DNA of 32,547 nucleotides from CAZWRV01 sp964636325. Its GTDB lineage: Bacteria > Verrucomicrobiota > Lentisphaeria > Victivallales > GWF2-50-93. Positions 15,926 to 23,049 of the stretch are shown piece after piece. How positions within the stretch are numbered: position 1 is the first letter of the stretch; each line of letters starts with the position of its first letter. The notes beneath the pieces were generated by a model. The model had not been told where the DNA came from. It worked only from the letters and a program-made list of their open reading frames with translations, and did no database searches. The stretch is taken from positions 1 through 32,547 of the forward strand of contig CAZWRV010000074.1 in the NCBI GenBank assembly GCA_964636325.1, given 5' to 3'. The position numbers and the translations under genes are program-made.

Positions 15926-17914
15926 CTATCTTGTATGGAATACTCCCTCCGTCTTCCTCCTACCCGTCTTGAGCCTGTATCGGCCTGAGGCGAAGTCCAC
16001 CTCGGCCTCGGCGCCGTTGCCGAAGACAGTCTTTTGCGCCGACGCATCGGAGGAGAGCGTCTCCCAGCCTACGATCGGCTCGTAGCCCACGGCCCCGTTG
16101 AAATCCCATATCGGCTTCAGAGAGGCGATGAACTTTGCGTCATCTGCGAGATTCGCGTCAGTCACTTTGAACCAGTCCATCGAATGGGTTCTGAATGCGG
16201 GCGGCCCGCCCCAGAGCAGGGCCCAGAGGCGCATGTCCTTCAGTTCCGGAATCACAAGTCCGTCCTTGACGACGGCCGCCGCGGCCGGATTCTGGTTTAT
16301 CCATGCGGGGCAGACCAGGCAGTCGTGCCAGACCATGTTGTAGAGCGGAACAGTCCTGCCGAAGGAGCTGACCTTGCCGGCGAGGACATGCGGGATGACG
16401 TCCGGCTGGACGGTGTGGCAGTAGTCCATCACGGGAACGGCCCAGTCGTTGCCGGACTCGCTGCCGACGACGTAGCTGCGGTTGTGGCAGCATGCCAAGG
16501 CTTCGCTCCAGGCCTTGCGCGTGACGGTCCGCGTCGCAGGGTGCTTGGCGTCATAGCACTCCCGGAGATGTCCGATGCTCCAGCAGTCCAGGTAGAAGCC
16601 GTCCACATCGCAGCCTTGCTCCACGAGAGCGTCGAATGTCCTGATCATATATTGAAGAGCCTTAGTCGAACATAGCCACTCCTGGGGGCCGCCGAGCCAT
16701 TCCGTCGATTCGTGCTTGATGCCGTCCATATTCAGGACGCCCTCGTCGTTTTTGTATGCCTCGGTGTGCTTGTAGTAGTCCACGTAGTTGTCATGGAGGA
16801 TGAACGAATGCCCGAGCTTCCTTATACCGTCGCGGAGTTTGCGGAAGCCCTCCCAGGAACCGAGCCGGACGTCAGGCGGCAGGACTTCCGGGTGGTTGTA
16901 GTCGTAGCCGTCGCGTCCCCAGCCGTCGATGTGCGCCAAGGCCTTTTTGCCGATTCCTGCGAGCGAGCAGATCTTCCGGTAACGGCGCAGCCCTTCGGAG
17001 AAGCGCATGAAGTTGACGCGCGACTGCTGGCCGAATCGATTGAACGTCGACATGAACCACAAGTGCATGTGCGGTCCGCCGATGAGGCTGTCGACAACGG
17101 GGCGTTCCGACACCTTGTCGCGCAGTGTGACGGCCTGCCCCTGCTCCTCGGCATGCCTGCGGTATGCCTGGGCAAGCCCCATCACGCCGGTTTTCTCAAA
17201 GAACTTGTAGGTGATAACTCTTTTATACTTGAATCCGCCGAGAGTCGCCTGCCAGTATGGGCTTACGGTGGCACCGTTCTTCCCGCCGTCGCAGCGGATC
17301 CTGAATCCCAGGTCGTCGGGAGTGCCTGCAAGCGCAATCAAAGCCGCTCCGTCGCCGCAGAGCTGTCCCCACCACGGCATGACGAAGCCGGGCCCTACAT
17401 ATCCCGGCAGGACCATGTCCAGATCGAGCTTCGAATTCTTGTCGAGCAGGCATCCCTGCGAATACGGCAGGACAAGGTCTCCAGCGGACTTCTCCGGGAA
17501 TAGGAATCCGCGCGGATAGAAGCTGTCGATGATGGATGCCTCGTAGTTCTCGTTGCAGTGGGGCGAAAGCTCGACTCTCAGCTGGTCGCCGTTCAGGATG
17601 AACCTGACGATCATCCCGAAACCCAACGGCGACCACACGTTCGCGGAATAGGGCCATCCGGTAAGTGTCGCTTCCAGGACACTTTCCGAGACATTGTTCC
17701 ATCTTCGCTGCTTCGCCTCGCGGAACATGAACGTCTGGTAGGGCCCGCAGTGGCCTTTCACGCCGATGTCGCCGCGCCCTTCCTCGCTCATGCGCCAGAG
17801 TTTTCCGGAGCGCAGTTCACGCACGGAAACGGTCAGAGATGTCTCGTCGATGTCGACTTGCAGACGGGAGTTCTTCAATGTTTTCATTAATTTTATGCCT
17901 TTCTTATATGTCAT
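15926..17914 (-). CDS. DUF5696/GH101-like putative glycoside hydrolase
   Basis: The 662-residue protein combines an N-terminal mutarotase-like beta sandwich (about 15-260) with a TIM barrel (about 270-590). The barrel segments ALAHIDGWGRDGYDYNHPE, DVDGFYLDCW (Asp443) and VGSESGNDW (Glu486) recall GH101 endo-alpha-N-acetylgalactosaminidases and DUF5696 proteins, where an Asp and a Glu about 30-40 residues apart are catalytic. The assignment of these residues is by analogy only. There is no obvious signal peptide. The ATG at 17914 has GAGGA close upstream. The ATG at 17887, with AAGG ten bases upstream, is an alternative that starts nearer the first beta strand. If GH101-like, it would act on O-glycan core structures. 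The gene follows the repeat cluster at 17936-18180. Confidence 0.75.
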   Translation of the reverse strand: MTYKKGIKLMKTLKNSRLQVDIDETSLTVSVRELRSGKLWRMSEEGRGDIGVKGHCGPYQTFMFREAKQRRWNNVSESVLEATLTGWPYSANVWSPLGFGMIVRFILNGDQLRVELSPHCNENYEASIIDSFYPRGFLFPEKSAGDLVLPYSQGCLLDKNSKLDLDMVLPGYVGPGFVMPWWGQLCGDGAALIALAGTPDDLGFRIRCDGGKNGATVSPYWQATLGGFKYKRVITYKFFEKTGVMGLAQAYRRHAEEQGQAVTLRDKVSERPVVDSLIGGPHMHLWFMSTFNRFGQQSRVNFMRFSEGLRRYRKICSLAGIGKKALAHIDGWGRDGYDYNHPEVLPPDVRLGSWEGFRKLRDGIRKLGHSFILHDNYVDYYKHTEAYKNDEGVLNMDGIKHESTEWLGGPQEWLCSTKALQYMIRTFDALVEQGCDVDGFYLDCWSIGHLRECYDAKHPATRTVTRKAWSEALACCHNRSYVVGSESGNDWAVPVMDYCHTVQPDVIPHVLAGKVSSFGRTVPLYNMVWHDCLVCPAWINQNPAAAAVVKDGLVIPELKDMRLWALLWGGPPAFRTHSMDWFKVTDANLADDAKFIASLKPIWDFNGAVGYEPIVGWETLSSDASAQKTVFGNGAEAEVDFASGRYRLKTGRRKTEGVFHTR

Positions 17915-17937
17915 CGTTCCTCTGAAACTCTAGTAGC

Positions 17938-17956
17938 TTGCGCGCGCCGCGCGCAA
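17938..17956. repeat. GC-rich perfect palindrome
   Basis: Nine-base arms (TTGCGCGCG and CGCGCGCAA) flank a single central C. The palindrome sits 24 bases upstream of the DUF5696-like start, right after the AACTC boundary sequence. A near-identical 21-base palindrome lies at 17996 and a variant at 22909. Confidence 0.85.
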
Positions 17957-17995
17957 AGGGCAAACTCTGCATACGAGGGCCGCTTTAGTTTGTTT

Positions 17996-18083
17996 TTTGC
18001 GCGCGGCGCGCGCAAACCACTTGTTTCACCCCGACAGAACACCGAGCACTTCGCCTCGGGGAGCGGCATTCTCCTGAAACTCG
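17996..18083. repeat. R2 repeat, copy 1 (palindrome plus variable-hairpin cassette)
   Basis: It starts with a 21-base palindrome (TTTGCGCGCG, central G, CGCGCGCAAA; 17996-18016). Then comes CGACAGAAC (18032-18040), a hairpin CCGAG...CTCGG (18042-18059) and the conserved flank GAGCGGCATTCTCCTGAAACTCG (18061-18083). The same order recurs at 22909-22985. The two flanks also recur at 25507 and 32452 around different hairpins. Confidence 0.75.
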
Positions 18084-18088
18084 AACAT

Positions 18089-18180
18089 CTTAATCGCGAT
18101 CTTCCCCGCTATCTTTGTCGTCTTCCGGAGGGTTGAGCCAAGCTCAACCGCGGTAGAGCGCGGCTCCGCCCTCCGCAGTT
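18089..18180. repeat. R1 repeat, copy C
   Basis: Three 12-base units (18089, 18101, 18113; the first two are diverged) lead into the 48-base core at 18127-18174, whose inner hairpin is GGTTGAGC/GCTCAACC with eight pairs. It lies between pseudopilin P2 and the DUF5696-like gene, directly joined to the R2 copy. The left-over 17915-18216 interval is made almost entirely of repeats. Confidence 0.85.
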
Positions 18181-18192
18181 TCAGTTGGTCAA

Positions 18193-18211
18193 AACTGCGA
18201 AGCTCGCAGTT
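18193..18211. repeat. Perfect hairpin just after the P2 stop codon
   Basis: AACTGCGA (18193-18200) and TCGCAGTT (18204-18211) form an eight-pair stem with an AGC loop. It lies between the R1 core and the end of P2 (18217). No U tract follows on the transcribed strand. Confidence 0.6.
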
Positions 18212-18216
18212 CTACG

Positions 18217-18966
18217 TCATTTTTCATAGCATCCCCCCACCAGGCCGTGGTTTGTGGCGCAGCCCTTCCACGAATGCATCAGCCAGTACCATTCGTTCTT
18301 GCGCAGTTTGCTGTTGGGTTTGTAAGAAACATGCGCGTCCGCCCAAAGGAAGTTCCCTCCCTGGCTGTGCGACATGACCGGGTCACTGGCCTCGGAATAG
18401 TTGTCGTAGCTGATCAGCCAGAAATATGTCGAGCCGTGCGCAGGCTTCAGGCCAATCCCCCTTATGTTGGAGTCGGCGACCACGACGTAGTCCGACGGAT
18501 GGCTGACCTTCTGTATCAGGTAGTTGCAGCAGCCGCTCGCCCCCATGGACCAGTATGGGGTGTAATATCCGTGGTACATAAGCCCTTGCAAGTTCAGGCC
18601 ATAGGAGGCGTAAGGCTTTCCTGACGCGGTGAACTTGTCCTGCTTGGGGCACATGAAGACACCGGTGGTGCTGCAGGCCTCCTCCGGCAGGTTGAGGTAT
18701 TGCACCAGCCTCTGCGTCCAGCTCGGAGTGTTGAAGCACTGGGCGGCGTTGACCAGCGATGAGTTGTTGTCGTTTACGTAGCAGTTGTTGGCCGTCCCAA
18801 GCTGCCGCAGGTTGCCGATGCATACGATGCTGTGCGCGGTCTCCTTGGCCTTTTTCAAGGCCGGAAGGAGAATCGCCAACAGGATTGCCATGATCGCGAT
18901 CACTACCATGAGTTCTATGAGGGTGAAACACGGCTCCTGCGTCCTTTTGGTTTCTATTGCATTCAT
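18217..18966 (-). CDS. Pseudopilin-like protein with prepilin leader, P2
   Basis: The 249-residue product has a 13-residue leader ending EPC before FTLIELMVVIAIMAILLAIL, so the mature protein would start with Phe and keep Glu5. AGGA nine bases before the ATG at 18966 supports the start. The globular part contains paired cysteines (IVCIGN, FMCPKQ). Near its end the usual H-x9-DG motif is changed to H-x9-DA (HSQGGNFLWADA). It starts 32 bases after the stop of hydrolase G3 and is probably in the same transcript, which argues for joint function with that secreted enzyme. Unlike P3-P5, its leader codons do not form the palindromic hairpin. Confidence 0.88.
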   Translation of the reverse strand: MNAIETKRTQEPCFTLIELMVVIAIMAILLAILLPALKKAKETAHSIVCIGNLRQLGTANNCYVNDNNSSLVNAAQCFNTPSWTQRLVQYLNLPEEACSTTGVFMCPKQDKFTASGKPYASYGLNLQGLMYHGYYTPYWSMGASGCCNYLIQKVSHPSDYVVVADSNIRGIGLKPAHGSTYFWLISYDNYSEASDPVMSHSQGGNFLWADAHVSYKPNSKLRKNEWYWLMHSWKGCATNHGLVGGCYEK

Positions 18967-18998
18967 AGCATATCATCCTGATTGACTGCGAGTTGTAA

Positions 18999-21986
18999 TT
19001 ATCTGAAAATCCTCAGCACTTCCGCATCCCCGTTCTTCAGGTTTACCCGGAACTGGCGAAGGTCGGCGTCGGAGAGGAGCTTCTTGCCTTCGATTGACAT
19101 CTCTGAAGTTCCTTTGCGGCCGCGAGACAGGATTTTATAATCGTTGTTCTGCGGCAGGGAAAGGCCCAGATCCACTTCGGTGTCGGACATGCTCCAGTTG
19201 ACGAGGAGCACGAGCTTTTCGTCTGGCTTGACTTCGAGCATGGCTGCATGGACGTCCTTGTCGCCGTACCGCTTCAGGCGGAGGGAACGCCTGTCATGCC
19301 CGATCGCATTGTCAAGGAGCGCGACGAATTCGTCCTCGGTGGCGCGGAAGTTCCCGTCGCGCCGGATATCATTTCCGAAGAACTGGACTTTGCCTTCCTT
19401 AATGAGTGCCTCCAGGGCCGGCGTGGATCTTTTGTCCCCGAGCTCGTCAGTCTCGCCTTTTGCGCCGACGGCGATCACCGGGACATTGGCTTCGACCGCC
19501 TTTTGCAGAGCCTTCAGTTCGTTGTCGCCGACGGAATATGGCAGCGTCAGGACGACAGCCTTGAACTTGTCGATGACCGGCTTGTATGACTGTGGCTGAT
19601 CCTGCCAGTAGAGTTCGAATGGGAATGCGTTCCTGATGAGGATGTTGCAGAGCCACTGCGAATGGTCGAATTCGGTGCCTTCTTTTCCCGCGCCCTTTTC
19701 GTTTTCCTTGTGCAGTGCCCACCAGTCCTCTGAGGCCCTGGAGCGCAGTACGAGGACGTCCCTCGGAATCGTCGCCTTCTTGGCACCCCATGCGCAGGCG
19801 GTGTCGGCCATGTGGAAGGCGTCTTTTATCGCCTCCCTGGCGGACGGGACCATGTCCATGAAGTTGTATCTCCAGAAGTCGAGGGCGGCAGCCTTGTTGA
19901 AGACCGCGCCAAGAGTGTTTCCGATGTATGCGACAGGCGGATAGACGTCCTCGCAAAGCGGGTTCTTGCCGCTCTCCCCGAAGAATCCGAAGCCCCAGGC
20001 GAGGTTCATGGTGTGCATGGACTGGCGCCATGGGGAACATGCGCGATAGATCTGCGTATAATATGAAGCCTTTATCCAGCCCAGCCTGTCGTTGAGCGTA
20101 AAGTAGCCGCTCGTTCCGCCGACGAAGTCTATCTGCGCCTTGAAGCCGTTTATGTCGTTCTCGCTGAAGTGCTGTATTCTGCCTCCGCCGAGTTCCTCGG
20201 TGCAGGTAAAGGCGGCGAATGTTTTCACGCCCGGCTTGGTGTCGCGTGCGGGCTTCGCGTTTTCCGAGAGGGTGCCCGCGATCTCGTCGTAGCGTTTCAG
20301 GACGGCCCTGCGGAAAGCGTCATCGTCCGAGCTGCCGCCGGCCTTTGCGGCGGAGAACGCCTGCTCGTCGTGCGTTACGGGGATCGCGTCGACTCCGCAT
20401 TCGGCCATTTCCTTGTTCAACTCTCCGACCGTCGCGCCGTCCTTAAGGGCGTAGTCGCGGAAGACCGGGAATATCTTTATGCCGTTCTCGTGGGCGGACT
20501 CGCACATTTCGGCCAGGACGTTCTTCTTGCAGCTCAGATACCATGCGTTGCTGGGCCAGAGGACAGCCGACGGATATGTGCCTTTCGGCTTCACGCCGGC
20601 AGGTGGATTGACCCAGGTCTGCGGCGGAAACAGGAGCATGAAGTTTGCCTTCAAATCCTTGTAGTCGGCGAGCAGTTTTTTCCAGGCGTCCCATTCCTTC
20701 AGGGGCCGCTTCGGATTGTTGTCGGCGTCTATCTCGCCTGCGGAATTGAACATCCACGGTTCGATGGTGAACCCGAGGGAAATCCTGTCCTCGGGAGCGG
20801 CCTCTGGCGTGACTGCGGGCGCTCCGGCGGCAATCTGCGGAATCACCGTCGGTTTCCCCTTGCGGGCATCTACCAGCTTCGCGGCCTCCTGCTTCGGCGA
20901 CAAGATTTGAACCTCGTGGCCGACATTATAGCAGCGGACAGCACGCGCCTTCAGCGGCGGATTGAAGTCCTTCTTGTACCAAGGCCAGGCCGGGCGTCCC
21001 CAGTAGCCGAACGCCCATGCTTCGCCGTCGGCGACGACCGGCTCAAACTTTCCGTTGCCTTCCTTGTCGGCCATGATCAGAATCTGTGACGAAGGCAGGC
21101 AGATCCTGATCGAGGCTATGGTCTGCGCCTCATCAAAATAAAAGTCGGCCATGTCCAGCCAGTCGGTGGCGGCCGAGCCGGGGTAGCCGTCCACGAGGCG
21201 GTTTGCGCCGGGTACGAAGGGATACGTGCGGATCTTTGCGTATGGAGCGATATCGGCCATGCCTTCGGGTATATCGCCCTTGCCGTTGAAATACTGCTGC
21301 GGAAGAGGAACGCCTTTTGCGACATCGTAGTTGGACAAAGTGTGCGGATGTTCGGGCTTGTCGATGGCAGCCACGCTGACGTCGTCGATGTCGCAGTCGG
21401 AGGCCTTTCCGATGAACAGGGCCATCGAATCCTTCCAGACTGGATCCTTGCTCCGCGCGACATACTTCATGTAGACCGGATAAAGCTTCGCATTTTCGCA
21501 GAGGTTCTTGACTCCTGCGCCGGCGTCGATCCAGCAGGCGACGGTGCCTGTGCCTCTAGCGAAGAAGCTGACCTCGACATGCCTGCCCTTGAAAGAGGAC
21601 ATGTCGAACGTCTGCGAGATACTCGCATTTTCATTGCCGAGGTGGAGCGCCTGCCTGCCGCCGCCGGCCTCGCCGGCCTGTTCCGCCTTTCCGCCCGAGA
21701 GCGTCCAAGCGCCCATGCCGCCGGCCTTAAGATCCAATCCCTCGAAACCGCCATCTTTTATCGGGATGGCTTCGGGTTTGGCATTTGCATCCTTGCCGGC
21801 CTCCTTCCCCTTCTCCTCCAGTTCCTCCAGCGCGTCGTCCCCGGTCAGAGCCAGTCCTGCCGCGAGGAACATGCACAAGGCGATCAGCGTGAAAATTTTC
21901 CGCGGCGGGAAATTTCCACCGACATGAAGAAAAGCCGCCATGCCTGAGATTAAACCTTCCATATCCGTGCTTGCATAAATCTTCAT
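18999..21986 (-). CDS. G3: modular TIM-barrel hydrolase paralog with prepilin-like N-terminus
   Basis: The 995-residue protein starts at ATG 21986, with AAGGA six bases upstream. Its export signal is odd: after about 23 residues it reads GGNFPPRKIFTLIALCMFLA, closely matching the pseudopilin leaders (GKSFPRRKTFTLIEL) but with Ala in place of the conserved Glu. An acidic linker (49-72) leads to a CBM4/9-like domain (about 75-205), then a discoidin-like region (about 265-365) with ADKEGNGKFE. The TIM barrel (about 400-730) has VTHDEQAF (Asp540-Glu541). SRASEDWW, a GATase-like domain (VVLTLPYSV, TDELGD) and a beta domain with LLVNWS complete the family pattern. A secreted or membrane-anchored glycoside hydrolase is likely. 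Its substrate is unknown. Confidence 0.82.
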   Translation of the reverse strand: MKIYASTDMEGLISGMAAFLHVGGNFPPRKIFTLIALCMFLAAGLALTGDDALEELEEKGKEAGKDANAKPEAIPIKDGGFEGLDLKAGGMGAWTLSGGKAEQAGEAGGGRQALHLGNENASISQTFDMSSFKGRHVEVSFFARGTGTVACWIDAGAGVKNLCENAKLYPVYMKYVARSKDPVWKDSMALFIGKASDCDIDDVSVAAIDKPEHPHTLSNYDVAKGVPLPQQYFNGKGDIPEGMADIAPYAKIRTYPFVPGANRLVDGYPGSAATDWLDMADFYFDEAQTIASIRICLPSSQILIMADKEGNGKFEPVVADGEAWAFGYWGRPAWPWYKKDFNPPLKARAVRCYNVGHEVQILSPKQEAAKLVDARKGKPTVIPQIAAGAPAVTPEAAPEDRISLGFTIEPWMFNSAGEIDADNNPKRPLKEWDAWKKLLADYKDLKANFMLLFPPQTWVNPPAGVKPKGTYPSAVLWPSNAWYLSCKKNVLAEMCESAHENGIKIFPVFRDYALKDGATVGELNKEMAECGVDAIPVTHDEQAFSAAKAGGSSDDDAFRRAVLKRYDEIAGTLSENAKPARDTKPGVKTFAAFTCTEELGGGRIQHFSENDINGFKAQIDFVGGTSGYFTLNDRLGWIKASYYTQIYRACSPWRQSMHTMNLAWGFGFFGESGKNPLCEDVYPPVAYIGNTLGAVFNKAAALDFWRYNFMDMVPSAREAIKDAFHMADTACAWGAKKATIPRDVLVLRSRASEDWWALHKENEKGAGKEGTEFDHSQWLCNILIRNAFPFELYWQDQPQSYKPVIDKFKAVVLTLPYSVGDNELKALQKAVEANVPVIAVGAKGETDELGDKRSTPALEALIKEGKVQFFGNDIRRDGNFRATEDEFVALLDNAIGHDRRSLRLKRYGDKDVHAAMLEVKPDEKLVLLVNWSMSDTEVDLGLSLPQNNDYKILSRGRKGTSEMSIEGKKLLSDADLRQFRVNLKNGDAEVLRIFR
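21889..21919 (-). repeat. Coding hairpin in the G3 leader, homologous to pseudopilin-leader hairpins
   Basis: GTGAAAATTTTCC (21889-21901) and GGAAATTTCCAC (21908-21919) pair with one bulged base and one G-U pair around a GCGGCG loop. Position and sequence match the palindromes in the leader codons of the pseudopilin genes at 22820, 24881 and 32150. Confidence 0.7.
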
Positions 21987-22059
21987 GGCTGTTCCTTTTC
22001 ATATATAAGGTATGACGCTTTGATAGAGCGGGCGTAACAAGTCTTGGCAAATTCCCGGC

Positions 22060-22881
22060 TTATGGCAGCTTGTTGGGCATCCAGTATTCGTCAGTTTCGC
22101 TGATTTCCCTGATGCTTCTGCCGTGTGCTGACAGGTCGGGCGAGACATAGTTCATCGAACGTCCGTGCGCCGACCCGTTCAGGAAGATATTGATGTTACG
22201 GTCGCTGTTGGCTTGTGAGTAGAAGATGCTGGTGTATGTCCGCTGCCAATCTGCGATCATCATGAGATTCGCCATGCCGTATCTCGCGATCTGCTGGAGC
22301 CTGAATCCGCGGTAGAACGTCGAGCCGTACGGCCCGTAATATGTCAGGCCGAAATATGCGTGGACATACTGGACGCCGTAGGACGGTCCGCGGTACCCGG
22401 GATAATCGCACAAGGAAATGCCCCAGCCCCTAGTGTTCAGTGTGCTGTTATTTCCGGGGTTGTCCCCGCCGGGATCCGCCGGACAGTAGAATGTCTGGCC
22501 GTCCTCCTTGAAGTAGAAATATGCCAGAATGCTGTCCCAGAAGTCGCCCCATGCGCCGCCGTTGCCTGTGCTCGAATACCAAGCACCTCCGAATCTCATA
22601 GAATTTCTGAGCTTGGTTCCCGCCGGTATCGGACAGCCGGTCCGGGCGGGGAAGAAGTCGTCGAAGTCGTTGGCATAAAGCCCGACTGTGACGCCGATCT
22701 GCTTCAGGTTGTTCGCGCAGACCGTCTGTTTGACTACCTTCTTCGCCTTCACCAGCGACGGCAGGAGGATCGCCATGAGGATCGCTAAGATCGCGATCAC
22801 CACGAGCAGCTCGATGAGCGTAAAAGTTTTCCGTCGAGGAAAACTTTTACCTGAGCCTGAATGATTGATCATGTCTGTCAT
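22060..22881 (-). CDS. Pseudopilin-like protein with prepilin leader, P3
   Basis: The 273-residue protein starts at ATG 22881 (AAGGA nine bases upstream). Its leader ends FPRRKT before FTLIELLVVIAILAILMAIL, a textbook class III signal followed by the N-terminal helix. The globular domain has the usual cysteines (TVCANN, FYCPAD). The C-terminal motif is H-x9-DL (HGRSMNYVSPDL), not DG. It is followed at once by a second SAHGRS copy, as if the end had been locally duplicated. The gene lies 73 bases upstream of G3, whose own N-terminus resembles this leader. The leader codons form a perfect 13-pair hairpin. Confidence 0.9.
   Translation of the reverse strand: MTDMINHSGSGKSFPRRKTFTLIELLVVIAILAILMAILLPSLVKAKKVVKQTVCANNLKQIGVTVGLYANDFDDFFPARTGCPIPAGTKLRNSMRFGGAWYSSTGNGGAWGDFWDSILAYFYFKEDGQTFYCPADPGGDNPGNNSTLNTRGWGISLCDYPGYRGPSYGVQYVHAYFGLTYYGPYGSTFYRGFRLQQIARYGMANLMMIADWQRTYTSIFYSQANSDRNINIFLNGSAHGRSMNYVSPDLSAHGRSIREISETDEYWMPNKLP
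22820..22850 (-). repeat. Perfect coding hairpin in P3 leader codons
   Basis: GTAAAAGTTTTCC (22820-22832) and its exact reverse complement (22838-22850) flank a five-base loop. The palindrome encodes the residues GKSFPRRKTFT just before the pseudopilin helix. A 14-pair version is at 32150 and a shorter one at 24881. Confidence 0.9.
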
Positions 22882-22908
22882 TTTGCTCTATCCTTAAACT
22901 CGAGGAGC

Positions 22909-22985
22909 TTGCGTGCGTCGCGCGCAAACTATTGTTTCTCGCTGACAAAAGCCCGAGCGCTTCGCCTCGGGGTTCGACGTTCCTT
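22909..22985. repeat. R2 repeat, copy 2
   Basis: A palindrome TTGCGTGCG-T-CGCGCGCAA (22909-22927, one G-T pair) is followed by TTGTTTC, a diverged GACAAAA flank and a hairpin CCCGAG...CTCGGGG (about 22952-22970), in the same order as at 17996-18083. It lies in the leader of P3, and its left edge (CTCGAGTTTAAGGA on the minus strand) contains the P3 ribosome-binding site. Confidence 0.7.
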
Positions 22986-23049
22986 TGAATATCCAACCGG
23001 AGAAGTGAATGGATGCATGGTCGTTGGTTATTCCGTGTTGGATATTCCT

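Noticed and set aside
17996..18180. Repeat cluster as a replication origin or attachment site
   Set aside because: No DnaA-box cluster, AT-rich unwinding region, integrase or flanking direct repeats are visible.
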